41,737 bases of DNA, from the NCBI GenBank assembly GCA_945905915.1, contig CAMDQL010000009.1, positions 1-41,737 on the forward strand, written 5' to 3'. The translations under genes and the position numbers were made by a program. Shown piece after piece: positions 33,628 through 40,430 of the stretch (its first letter is position 1; each line of letters starts with the position of its first letter). Under the pieces are notes generated by a model. It saw only the letters and a list, made by a program, of their open reading frames with translations, ran no database searches and was not told the origin of the DNA. The stretch comes from Flavobacterium psychrophilum. Its GTDB lineage: Bacteria; Bacteroidota; Bacteroidia; Flavobacteriales; Flavobacteriaceae.

Positions 33628-33700
33628 GTTGAAAGATGGAAGTTGGAAAATGGAAGTAAACTACTCCCAGCTTCTAGCTTCAAACTTCTAGCTTTTAGTA
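33628..33700. repeat. Imperfect inverted repeat spanning the exonuclease stop codon
   Basis: The left arm is purine-rich (33631-33656, GAAAGATGG and GGAAG units) and the right arm is its partial complement (33668-33695, CTTCTAGCTTCAAACTTC). About 18 of 25 positions match between the arms. The last codons of the exonuclease gene (Lys, Ser and the TAG stop at 33690-33688) lie inside the right arm. Confidence 0.6.
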
Positions 33701-34461
33701 TTTAACTTTCTTAATTTGATAGCGGTCAAAACTTTTTTAGTATAAAGCGGAAAATCAGCATTTTGAATCCAGCCAAAATATCCCGGTTCTTTTTCAAAAA
33801 CATCGTCTACTAAAGCTCCTTTGTGTTTTCCAAAAGTAAAAATTTCTTTTCCTTCATTATTTAAGGCAATGAAACCTGCAAAATCAACCGATTTTTTTCG
33901 TGTAGTAAATTCAGATAATGATTTCATATCATTTTCTAAATCGGTATAGCGATCTAATTGCGATTTTAAGATTTCGTATGTTGCCATTGTATCAGCTTCG
34001 GCACTATGCGCGTTTTCTAAAGTTTGTCCGCAATAAAATTTATAGGCTGCGCTCAACGTTCTTTCTTCCATTTTATGGAAAATGGTTTGCACATCTACAG
34101 AAACCCTGTTTTTCATATCAAAATCAACACCTGCACGCAATAATTCTTCAGCTAAAAGCGGAATATCAAAACGATCTGAATTAAATCCGGCTAAATCTGA
34201 ATCTTTAATCATGTTATGCACTTGAGAAGCTAATGCGTCAAAAGTAGGCTCATTAGCTACTTTTTCGTCAGAAATACCATGTACAGCGGTAGATTGAGGT
34301 GGAATTGGAATCGTAGGGTTTACCAACCACGTTTTACTTTCTGTAGTTCCGTTTGGAAATACTTTAAAAATTGAGATTTCTACAATTCGATCCCTTGCGA
34401 CATCAATTCCTGTTGTTTCAAGGTCAAAAAAGCAGATAGGACGTGTTAATTTTAATTCCAT
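33688..34461 (-). CDS. DnaQ-like 3'-5' exonuclease
   Basis: A 257-residue exonuclease of the DEDD (DnaQ) superfamily. ExoI FFDLETTG is at about 11-18 (Asp13, Glu15). ExoII GFNSDRFDIPLLAEEL is at about 92-107 (Asp99), and ExoIII AHSAEADTMATYEIL is at about 151-165 with His152 and Asp157. The C-terminal 60 residues (FTFGKHKGALVDDVF, then PGYFGWIQNADFP) resemble the C-terminal domain of exodeoxyribonuclease X. The protein could proofread or act in repair. It has a TATCTTTG element at 34486-34479. The stop codon is supplied by a repeat. Confidence 0.93.
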   Translation of the reverse strand: MELKLTRPICFFDLETTGIDVARDRIVEISIFKVFPNGTTESKTWLVNPTIPIPPQSTAVHGISDEKVANEPTFDALASQVHNMIKDSDLAGFNSDRFDIPLLAEELLRAGVDFDMKNRVSVDVQTIFHKMEERTLSAAYKFYCGQTLENAHSAEADTMATYEILKSQLDRYTDLENDMKSLSEFTTRKKSVDFAGFIALNNEGKEIFTFGKHKGALVDDVFEKEPGYFGWIQNADFPLYTKKVLTAIKLRKLNTKS

Positions 34462-34478
34462 AGTTATTTTATATCTTA

Positions 34479-34486
34479 CAAAGATA
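34479..34486 (-). promoter_or_regulatory. Putative -7 element of the exonuclease gene
   Basis: On the minus strand this is TATCTTTG, exact TAnnTTTG, 17 bases before the ATG. No -33 TTG is visible, and the element abuts the terminator of the E2 gene. Confidence 0.4.
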
Positions 34487-34488
34487 GA

Positions 34489-34520
34489 AAAACCCGACAG
34501 CTTTTAAAACTATCGGGTTC
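34489..34520 (-). terminator. Terminator of the E2 gene
   Basis: AACCCGACAG and CTATCGGGTT form a 10-bp stem with one wobble pair, and a T-run follows on the minus strand. Confidence 0.8.
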
Positions 34521-34542
34521 ACTTATGTAAATTTCTGTATAA

Positions 34543-35826
34543 TTAAACTTCTCTATTCGGGTCAAAAGCTTCTAAGTATTCGGCAACACGTTTTACAAAA
34601 CTTCCGCCTAGAGCGCCATCAACCACTCGATGATCATAGGAATGCGATAAAAACATTTTTTGACGTATTCCAATAAAATCACCTTCAGGAGTTTCAATAA
34701 CCGCTGGTACTTTTCTGATAGCACCTAAAGCTAAAATACCTACTTGAGGTTGGTTGATGATTGGTGTACCAAAAACAGAACCAAAAGTTCCCACATTTGT
34801 TACTGTATATGTTCCGCCTTGTGTATCGTCTGGTTTTAATTTTCCTGCTTTTGCTCGATTTCCTAAATCGTTAACAGCTTTTGCCATTCCCACTAAATTT
34901 AATTGGTCTGCATTTTTAATTACAGGAACAATTAAATTTCCGTTTGGTAACGCTGCAGCCATTCCTAAGTTGATGTTTTTACGTTTAATAATAAAATCAC
35001 CATCAACAGAAATATTCATCCCTGGGAAATCTTTCAATGCTTTTGCAACAGCTTCCATGAAAATTGGAGTAAAAGTCAACTTCTCACCTTCTCTCTTTTC
35101 GAAAGTATTTTTAACTCTATCTCTCCATTTTACAATATTTGTCACATCCACTTCAATAAACGACTGCACGTGAGCCGAAGTTTGTATCGAAGCTACCATG
35201 TAACCCGAAATCAACTTACGCATTCTGTCCATTTCTACAATTTCATCACCACCGTTTACAGAAACAGGTTGGGAGTTAGAAGTTGCTACTGGTTGAGCAA
35301 CAATAGACTGAACACTAGTTTGACTTCCTCTATTTTTGATATAATTTAATAAATCTTCTTTATTTACGCGACCATCTTTACCTGAACCTGAAATTGATTC
35401 TAATTCAGCTAACGAAATTCCTTCTTCTTTGGCAATGTTTTTTACTAAAGGCGAAAAGAATTTATCTGAACCTGAAAAATCTGCTGGAGCACTTGCTTCA
35501 ATAGCAACCTCAACCGTTTTAGCAACTTCCGCAACAGCGACCGGAGCTTCAGCTTTAACTTCTGGAGTAGATAAAACGGCTCCAACTTCAGTTTCAATAA
35601 TAGCTAGTGTTTGTCCTACTTGAACTACATCATCGGTATTAAATAAAATTTCAACAAGAGTTCCAGAAACTTCAGAAGGCACTTCGCTATCTACCTTATC
35701 TGTAGCTATTTCAAGAACAGCCTCATCCATTTCAATTTTATCTCCAACTTTTTTTAACCAGTTGGTCACAGTTGCTTCTGCAACGCTTTCACCCATTTTA
35801 GGTAATTTCAATTCAAACTTTGCCAT
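34543..35826 (-). CDS. Dihydrolipoamide acyltransferase (2-oxoacid dehydrogenase E2)
   Basis: A 427-residue E2 core enzyme. The lipoyl domain (about 1-80) carries the lipoylated lysine Lys44 in EIATDKVDSEVPSE. A proline- and alanine-rich linker (about 90-120) leads to the E3-binding domain (about 127-165, KDGRVNKEDLLNYI). The catalytic domain ends with SYDHRVVDGALGG, whose His399 and Asp403 perform acyl transfer. The single lipoyl domain and its sequence fit branched-chain or 2-oxoglutarate type enzymes; the E1 and E3 genes are not in the window. The -7 element TATTTTTG lies at 35871-35864. A hairpin terminator follows. Confidence 0.94.
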   Translation of the reverse strand: MAKFELKLPKMGESVAEATVTNWLKKVGDKIEMDEAVLEIATDKVDSEVPSEVSGTLVEILFNTDDVVQVGQTLAIIETEVGAVLSTPEVKAEAPVAVAEVAKTVEVAIEASAPADFSGSDKFFSPLVKNIAKEEGISLAELESISGSGKDGRVNKEDLLNYIKNRGSQTSVQSIVAQPVATSNSQPVSVNGGDEIVEMDRMRKLISGYMVASIQTSAHVQSFIEVDVTNIVKWRDRVKNTFEKREGEKLTFTPIFMEAVAKALKDFPGMNISVDGDFIIKRKNINLGMAAALPNGNLIVPVIKNADQLNLVGMAKAVNDLGNRAKAGKLKPDDTQGGTYTVTNVGTFGSVFGTPIINQPQVGILALGAIRKVPAVIETPEGDFIGIRQKMFLSHSYDHRVVDGALGGSFVKRVAEYLEAFDPNREV

Positions 35827-35863
35827 ATCTTTAAACTAAAGTTGTTTTTCTGTATTTGGTTTG

Positions 35864-35871
35864 CAAAAATA
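35864..35871 (-). promoter_or_regulatory. Putative -7 element of the E2 gene
   Basis: On the minus strand this is TATTTTTG, exact TAnnTTTG, 37 bases before the ATG. No clear -33 element. Confidence 0.4.
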
Positions 35872-35909
35872 CTAATTTTTCATTCTATTTTCATAGAAAA
35901 TACTAATTA

Positions 35910-37025
35910 TTACAACAAAATTATTTGTCCTCTATCATTAGAATTATTACTACCTATTAGATAATTTGAACTTGAAATATAATTCTTAAAACTCAAATTA
36001 TGGTTTCTATTATTCTCCATGAAAGTAATAATTTCAGTAAAGCTGAAAGCTGTAATATCAAATATTATTTCAATATTTTTTTTACTTTGGTTCCTAAATT
36101 GATTTAAATCAGTCAAATAAGTAACTTTTTTTGATAATTTTAAATCTAATTCAGCTTTTGAAAACACAACATATTCATCAATAGTTCGCTGTTTGTTCTT
36201 CTGCTGATTCTTCTTCAAAAGACTAAAGACTAAAGTTCCGAATCGCATCATCACATCAAAAAACGAAGATTTTTTAAAATGCTTTTTATAGAAAAATTGC
36301 ATTGCTTCACGGAAACGCTTCATATAAGTTCCATCACGAACGGTGCTTTCTCCTTTATAATGAATTACCGAAATTTCATGATAATAATAATTTGATTTCC
36401 CAGTTTTTAGTACCAAATAACTCAAATCGATATCATCTGAATACATGAAGCAATTCTCATCAAAACCACCTACTTTGAGATACAATTCGCGTTTCATCAT
36501 CATAAATGCTCCAACCAAAATATCAACATTTCCTGATTCGTTATGCGATACATGTTGAGCGTAATATTTTCCGAAGTAATTTGAAATTTTATACAACCCA
36601 AAGATTTTTGTAAATGCTACCCAAGGCGTTGGAACACCGCGTTTGCTTTCGGGAAGAAAATTGCCTGTTCCGTCTATCAATTTACATCCAATTATTCCAG
36701 CTGACACCTGACAGCTTTTAGCTAACAGCTTTTTAAACGTATCTTCTGCAACAACAGTATCTGGATTCAAAATACAAATATATTCGCCTTTAGCTTGAGC
36801 AACCCCGATGTTATTTCCTTTTGGAAAACCTAAATTTGTAGCATTTTCAATAAGTTTAATATTTGGAAATTTGGCCATCATCATTTCGCAACTATCATCT
36901 GACGAAGCGTTATCAACGACAATAATTTCACTATCAATTCCTTCTAAAGCTTTTTGAACACTTAGAATGCATTGCTCTAAAAAATAGCGCACATTATAAT
37001 TGAGGATGATTACGGATAGTTGCAT
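35910..37025 (-). CDS. Family 2 glycosyltransferase
   Basis: A 371-residue GT-A enzyme. The frame begins at 37043, but the conserved start MQLSVIILNYNVRYFLEQCI lies at 37025. The nucleotide-sugar site shows EIIVVDNASSDDS (about 33-45), the central ICILNPDTVV (about 83-92), and the acidic site MYSDDIDLSY. The C-terminal 100 residues are basic and specific to the Bacteroidetes family. It should build surface or wall glycans in the cytoplasm; the sugar is unknown. Residues about 99-110 (KLLAKSCQVSAG) come from AGCT-rich, repeat-like DNA. It diverges from the ABC-F gene. Confidence 0.9.
   Translation of the reverse strand: MQLSVIILNYNVRYFLEQCILSVQKALEGIDSEIIVVDNASSDDSCEMMMAKFPNIKLIENATNLGFPKGNNIGVAQAKGEYICILNPDTVVAEDTFKKLLAKSCQVSAGIIGCKLIDGTGNFLPESKRGVPTPWVAFTKIFGLYKISNYFGKYYAQHVSHNESGNVDILVGAFMMMKRELYLKVGGFDENCFMYSDDIDLSYLVLKTGKSNYYYHEISVIHYKGESTVRDGTYMKRFREAMQFFYKKHFKKSSFFDVMMRFGTLVFSLLKKNQQKNKQRTIDEYVVFSKAELDLKLSKKVTYLTDLNQFRNQSKKNIEIIFDITAFSFTEIITFMENNRNHNLSFKNYISSSNYLIGSNNSNDRGQIILL
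36696..36735 (-). repeat. AGCT-rich repeat-like tract inside the glycosyltransferase gene
   Basis: On the plus strand the tract holds four AGCT motifs in about 30 bases (AGCTGACACCTGACAGCTTT, then TAGCTAACAGCTTT). It encodes KLLAKSCQVSAG without shifting the frame. Similar AGCT-rich intergenic repeats are common in flavobacteria in my memory, but I could not search. Confidence 0.4.
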
Positions 37026-37083
37026 ATATTTTTGAAAATTCAAATATCAACAAAGAAATTCCAAATTCCAACAAACAAAACCT

Positions 37084-37091
37084 TATTTTTG
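37084..37091 (+). promoter_or_regulatory. Putative -7 element of the ABC-F gene
   Basis: TATTTTTG is an exact match to TAnnTTTG, 17 bases before the ATG. The region upstream has no TTG at normal spacing. Confidence 0.4.
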
Positions 37092-37108
37092 CATTTCTAA
37101 AATATGTT

Positions 37109-38971
37109 ATGAATTATTTATCAGTCGAAAATATATCTAAATCTTATGGCGAACGTATTCTATTTAAAGACATTTCGTTTGGCATTAATAAAGATCAAAA
37201 AATAGCTTTTATCGCTAAAAACGGTTCGGGAAAAACCACCATTATGAACATGATTAATGGTTTAGATGAACCCGATACTGGGCAAGTGGTGATTCGAAAA
37301 GACATCAACATGGCCTTTTTGTCGCAAAACAATAATTTGCAAGACGAATTAACCATTGAGGAAAATATTTTTGCTTCTGATAATGAAATTTTAAAAGTAA
37401 TTGAACGGTATGAAAAAGCACTAGAAAACCCGAATGAAGAAGAAGCGTATCAAAGAGCTTTTGATGATATGGATAGACACAATGCTTGGGATTTTGAAAC
37501 GCAATTCAAGCAAATTTTGTACAAACTGAAGTTGGAAGACTTGAAAATGAAAGTCAAAAACATGTCGGGTGGACAAAAAAAGCGTTTGTCGTTAGCCATT
37601 ATTTTAATTAGTAAGCCCGATTTATTAATTTTAGATGAGCCAACCAATCACCTTGATTTAGAGATGATTGAATGGTTAGAAGATTATTTCGCAAAAGAAA
37701 ACATTACATTGTTTATGGTGACGCACGACCGTTTCTTTTTAGAACGTGTTTGTAATGAAATCATTGAATTAGACAACGGAAAAATCTATCAATACAAAGG
37801 CAATTATTCTTATTATTTAGAAAAAAAAGAAGAACGTCTAGCTTCTGAAAATTCGAGTATTGATAAAGCGCAAAATTTATTCGTAAAAGAATTGGCTTGG
37901 ATGCGCCGTCAACCCAAAGCAAGAACCACAAAATCTAAATCGCGTCAGGATGATTTTTACGTGATTAAAGAAAAAGCCGAAAGCCGTCGTAAAGAAAATG
38001 TTGTGGAGCTCGAAATTAATATGGAGCGCATGGGAAGCAAGATTATCGAAATGGTAAAATTGAACAAAAACTTTCCTGACAGAACCATTTTGAAAGATTT
38101 TAGCTATTCGTTTCAAAGGGGCGAACGAATTGGAATTATTGGCAAAAACGGAACAGGAAAATCGACTTTTTTAAATATTTTAACACAAACATTACAACCA
38201 GATTCGGGCAAAGTAATTATTGGCGATACGATTAAAATTGGCTATTACACTCAAAGTGGCATCAACCCAAAACCAGGACAAAAAGTCATCGATATCATCA
38301 AAGAATATGGCGAATACATTCCGTTGACGAAAGGAAAAATTATTTCGGCTTCGCAATTATTAGAACGCTTTTTATTTGATGCTAAAAAACAATACGATTT
38401 TGTAGAAAAACTAAGTGGTGGTGAACTAAAACGTTTGTATTTATGTACGGTTTTAATTCAGAATCCGAATTTCTTGATTCTAGATGAGCCAACAAATGAT
38501 CTGGATATTGTAACTCTAAATGTTTTAGAAAGTTTCTTATTGGATTTTCCGGGATGTTTGTTAGTAGTGAGCCACGATCGATATTTTATGGATAAAATTG
38601 TGGATCATTTATTTGTTTTTAGAGGCAAAGGAGAAATTGAAGATTTTCCAGGAAATTACTCAGATTTTAGAAGTTATGAAGATTCGGCAGAACCAAAAGT
38701 TTTACATTCGGTGAGTACTGAAAAAACAAATTGGAAAGAAAAACAAACGGCTTCAACAGGATTGAATTTCAACGAGCAAAAAGAATTCAATAAATTAGAA
38801 CGCGAAATCAAAGATTTAGAATACAACAAAAAACAAATCGAACAAGAATTCGCCGACGGAAAAGTTTTAGATGATAAGATTGAAGCGAAAGCTAATGAAT
38901 TGCAAAAAATCATCCAGTCGATAGAAGAAAAAGAAGAACGTTGGTTTGAGTTGTCTAGTAAAATGGAATAA
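37109..38971 (+). CDS. ABC-F family ATPase (Uup-like)
   Basis: A 620-residue protein with two ABC ATPase domains and no membrane segment. Walker A boxes are at 36-44 (AKNGSGKTT) and 345-352 (GKNGTGKS), and the first signature is SGGQKKR at 153-159. The first Walker B is at 172-177. The second signature is SGGELKR. The linker between the domains (about 240-300) is rich in Lys, Arg and Glu, as in ribosome-binding ABC-F proteins. The C-terminal coiled coil (about 540-620, with KEFNKLEREIKDLEYNKKQI, then a Glu-rich helix) suggests the Uup subfamily. Such proteins act on ribosomes or in DNA metabolism, and some give antibiotic tolerance. It is transcribed alone from a short leader. Confidence 0.92.
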   Translation: MNYLSVENISKSYGERILFKDISFGINKDQKIAFIAKNGSGKTTIMNMINGLDEPDTGQVVIRKDINMAFLSQNNNLQDELTIEENIFASDNEILKVIERYEKALENPNEEEAYQRAFDDMDRHNAWDFETQFKQILYKLKLEDLKMKVKNMSGGQKKRLSLAIILISKPDLLILDEPTNHLDLEMIEWLEDYFAKENITLFMVTHDRFFLERVCNEIIELDNGKIYQYKGNYSYYLEKKEERLASENSSIDKAQNLFVKELAWMRRQPKARTTKSKSRQDDFYVIKEKAESRRKENVVELEINMERMGSKIIEMVKLNKNFPDRTILKDFSYSFQRGERIGIIGKNGTGKSTFLNILTQTLQPDSGKVIIGDTIKIGYYTQSGINPKPGQKVIDIIKEYGEYIPLTKGKIISASQLLERFLFDAKKQYDFVEKLSGGELKRLYLCTVLIQNPNFLILDEPTNDLDIVTLNVLESFLLDFPGCLLVVSHDRYFMDKIVDHLFVFRGKGEIEDFPGNYSDFRSYEDSAEPKVLHSVSTEKTNWKEKQTASTGLNFNEQKEFNKLEREIKDLEYNKKQIEQEFADGKVLDDKIEAKANELQKIIQSIEEKEERWFELSSKME

Positions 38972-38972
38972 A

Positions 38973-39037
38973 TTTTACACGAATTGCACTAATTTTCAAT
39001 AATTAAATTCGTGCTAATTCGTGAAATTTGTGTTTAA
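38973..39037. repeat. Large imperfect inverted repeat between the ABC-F gene and the gene at 39041
   Basis: The left arm ACACGAATTGCACTAATTTTC (in parts: ACACGAATTGCAC and TAATTTTC) and the right arm GTGCTAATTCGTGAAATTTG, then TGTTTAA, are complementary over about 28 positions with a few mismatches. The repeat ends four bases before the next ATG. The ACGAATT units resemble repeats seen between genes of many Bacteroidetes. Confidence 0.65.
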
Positions 39038-39040
39038 ATA

Positions 39041-39562
39041 ATGAATCATCTAATCAAATCATATATAAAATTTCTTCTCCATTCTAAAAACGAACATGGA
39101 GTGCATTCGCCATTTGTATATGATTTGGTTACGAAATGTTTTTATGCTTCCGAGTTTCCTATTGAAAATTCAACTTATACTTCAACCAACAAACTCATTT
39201 TAAAAACAATTCACTATTTTAATTTGAAGAATTGTGTGCGTTTTGATGTCCGAAAAGAAGTACTTACAACAGTTGACGGTTTAATTGTTCCAAGTGTTTC
39301 TTTGAATGATTTTTCGATTGAGAAAATAATACCCTTTTGTAAAAATGAAACTTGTATTTTCATTGAGAACATTCATCAAACCAAAGCAAATGAAAAAATT
39401 TGGAAGCATTTACATCAGCATGAAACTATAACTTGCAGTATCGAAACCTTCAATTTAGGCTTCTTATTTATCCGAAAAGAACAAAAAAAAGAACATTTCA
39501 TCATTAATCCGAATAAAACCATTACTTCTCATTTGTTTGAAAGAATTCGATTTAAATTGTAA
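39041..39562 (+). CDS. Shortened methyltransferase-like protein lacking the AdoMet-binding core
   Basis: A 173-residue protein. The N-terminus matches the start of a Bacteroidetes family of O-methyltransferase-like proteins (LHSKNEHGVHSPFVYDLV at about 13-30), and the C-terminus matches their last third (IFIENIHQTKANEKIWKHL at about 106-124, TFNLGFLFIRKEQKKEHFII at about 134-153). Between them the glycine-rich AdoMet motif expected at about 60-120 of a 230-270-residue relative is missing, and the length is short by about that amount. There is no frameshift or stop, so the loss looks like an in-frame deletion. Catalysis is therefore unlikely. It sits four bases after a large inverted repeat and upstream of an ABC transporter gene. 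Confidence 0.65.
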   Translation: MNHLIKSYIKFLLHSKNEHGVHSPFVYDLVTKCFYASEFPIENSTYTSTNKLILKTIHYFNLKNCVRFDVRKEVLTTVDGLIVPSVSLNDFSIEKIIPFCKNETCIFIENIHQTKANEKIWKHLHQHETITCSIETFNLGFLFIRKEQKKEHFIINPNKTITSHLFERIRFKL

Positions 39563-39614
39563 CAAATAACTACTTTATTCTACTTATTACTAGAATCAGA
39601 ATCAAAAAATTCTG

Positions 39615-39647
39615 AAATCATCATTCGTTAATCATCATTCGACATTC
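39615..39647 (+). repeat. Tandem 14-base direct repeat upstream of the MacB/LolD-type gene
   Basis: AATCATCATTCGTT and AATCATCATTCGAC lie next to each other, followed by a partial ATTC. It lies just before the ATG at 39651 and may form part of the leader. Confidence 0.5.
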
Positions 39648-39650
39648 AAA

Positions 39651-40352
39651 ATGGCAGATTCATTAATCAAAATAACCAATATCAAAAGAGATTTCCCTTT
39701 AGGAAACGAAATCGTGTATGTTTTAAAAGGCATCGATTTAGAAATCAATAAAGGTGAATATGTGGCATTGATGGGACCTTCGGGTTCTGGAAAATCAACA
39801 TTGATGAACATTTTAGGTTGTTTGGACACGCCAACATCAGGAACTTACATTTTGAACGGAAAACACGTGAGTGAAATGCAAGACGATGAATTGGCTGGAA
39901 TTCGAAATAAAGAAATTGGTTTCGTTTTTCAAACATTTAACTTAATGCCAAGAACAACCGCTTTAGATAATGTGGCTTTACCGATGGTATATGCTGGATT
40001 TTCAAAATCGGAACGAATAGAAAGAGCAACAGAAGTATTAACGCAAGTAGGACTTGATGATCGAATGGATCATAAACCCAATCAATTATCTGGAGGCCAA
40101 CGTCAACGTGTGGCGGTAGCAAGAGCTTTGGTAAACAAACCTTCTATCATTTTAGCGGATGAACCTACGGGAAACTTAGACAGTAAAACTTCGGTGGAAA
40201 TCATGAATTTATTTAACGAAATTCACACCAACGGAAATACCGTAATTTTGGTAACACACGAGGAAGAGATTGCCGCTTATGCTCACCGTATTATTCGTTT
40301 ACGTGATGGAATTATCGAAAGCGACACACTAAATCCGAATATTAAGAAATAA
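39651..40352 (+). CDS. ABC transporter ATP-binding protein (MacB/LolD type)
   Basis: A 233-residue ATPase. Walker [10 protein letters not shown] is at 42-50, the signature [15 protein letters not shown] at 146-160 and Walker B IILADEP at 166-172. The Q-loop [11 protein letters not shown] (about 91-101) is typical of MacB and LolD. Such ATPases work with MacB-type permeases that transport lipoproteins, toxins or antibiotics across the envelope. No permease gene is adjacent in the window, so the partner must lie elsewhere or the gene may serve a separately encoded complex. A strong terminator follows. Confidence 0.9.
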   Translation: MADSLIKITNIKRDFPLGNEIVYVLKGIDLEINKGEYVALMGPSGSGKSTLMNILGCLDTPTSGTYILNGKHVSEMQDDELAGIRNKEIGFVFQTFNLMPRTTALDNVALPMVYAGFSKSERIERATEVLTQVGLDDRMDHKPNQLSGGQRQRVAVARALVNKPSIILADEPTGNLDSKTSVEIMNLFNEIHTNGNTVILVTHEEEIAAYAHRIIRLRDGIIESDTLNPNIKK

Positions 40353-40364
40353 CTATTTTCTTTT

Positions 40365-40408
40365 AAACTCCGACAGTGTTTTTTGATGCTGTCGGAGTTT
40401 ATTTTTTT
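40365..40408 (+). terminator. Terminator after the MacB/LolD-type gene
   Basis: AAACTCCGACAG (40365-40376) and CTGTCGGAGTTT (40389-40400) form a perfect 12-bp stem with a 12-base loop, then a T-run. Confidence 0.88.
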
Positions 40409-40415
40409 ACCTTTG
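40382..40415 (+). promoter_or_regulatory. Putative MATE gene promoter overlapping the terminator
   Basis: TACCTTTG (40408-40415) is an exact TAnnTTTG match and begins inside the T-run of the terminator. A TTTG in the hairpin loop (40382-40385) is a possible -33 element with 22-base spacing. The ATG follows 15 bases after. Confidence 0.45.
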
Positions 40416-40430
40416 CTCAAAATAACCAAA

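Noticed and set aside
34754..35173. 139-residue open frame on the plus strand opposite the E2 gene
   Set aside because: It lies entirely within the strongly supported E2 catalytic domain on the other strand and has no recognisable motif or start context.
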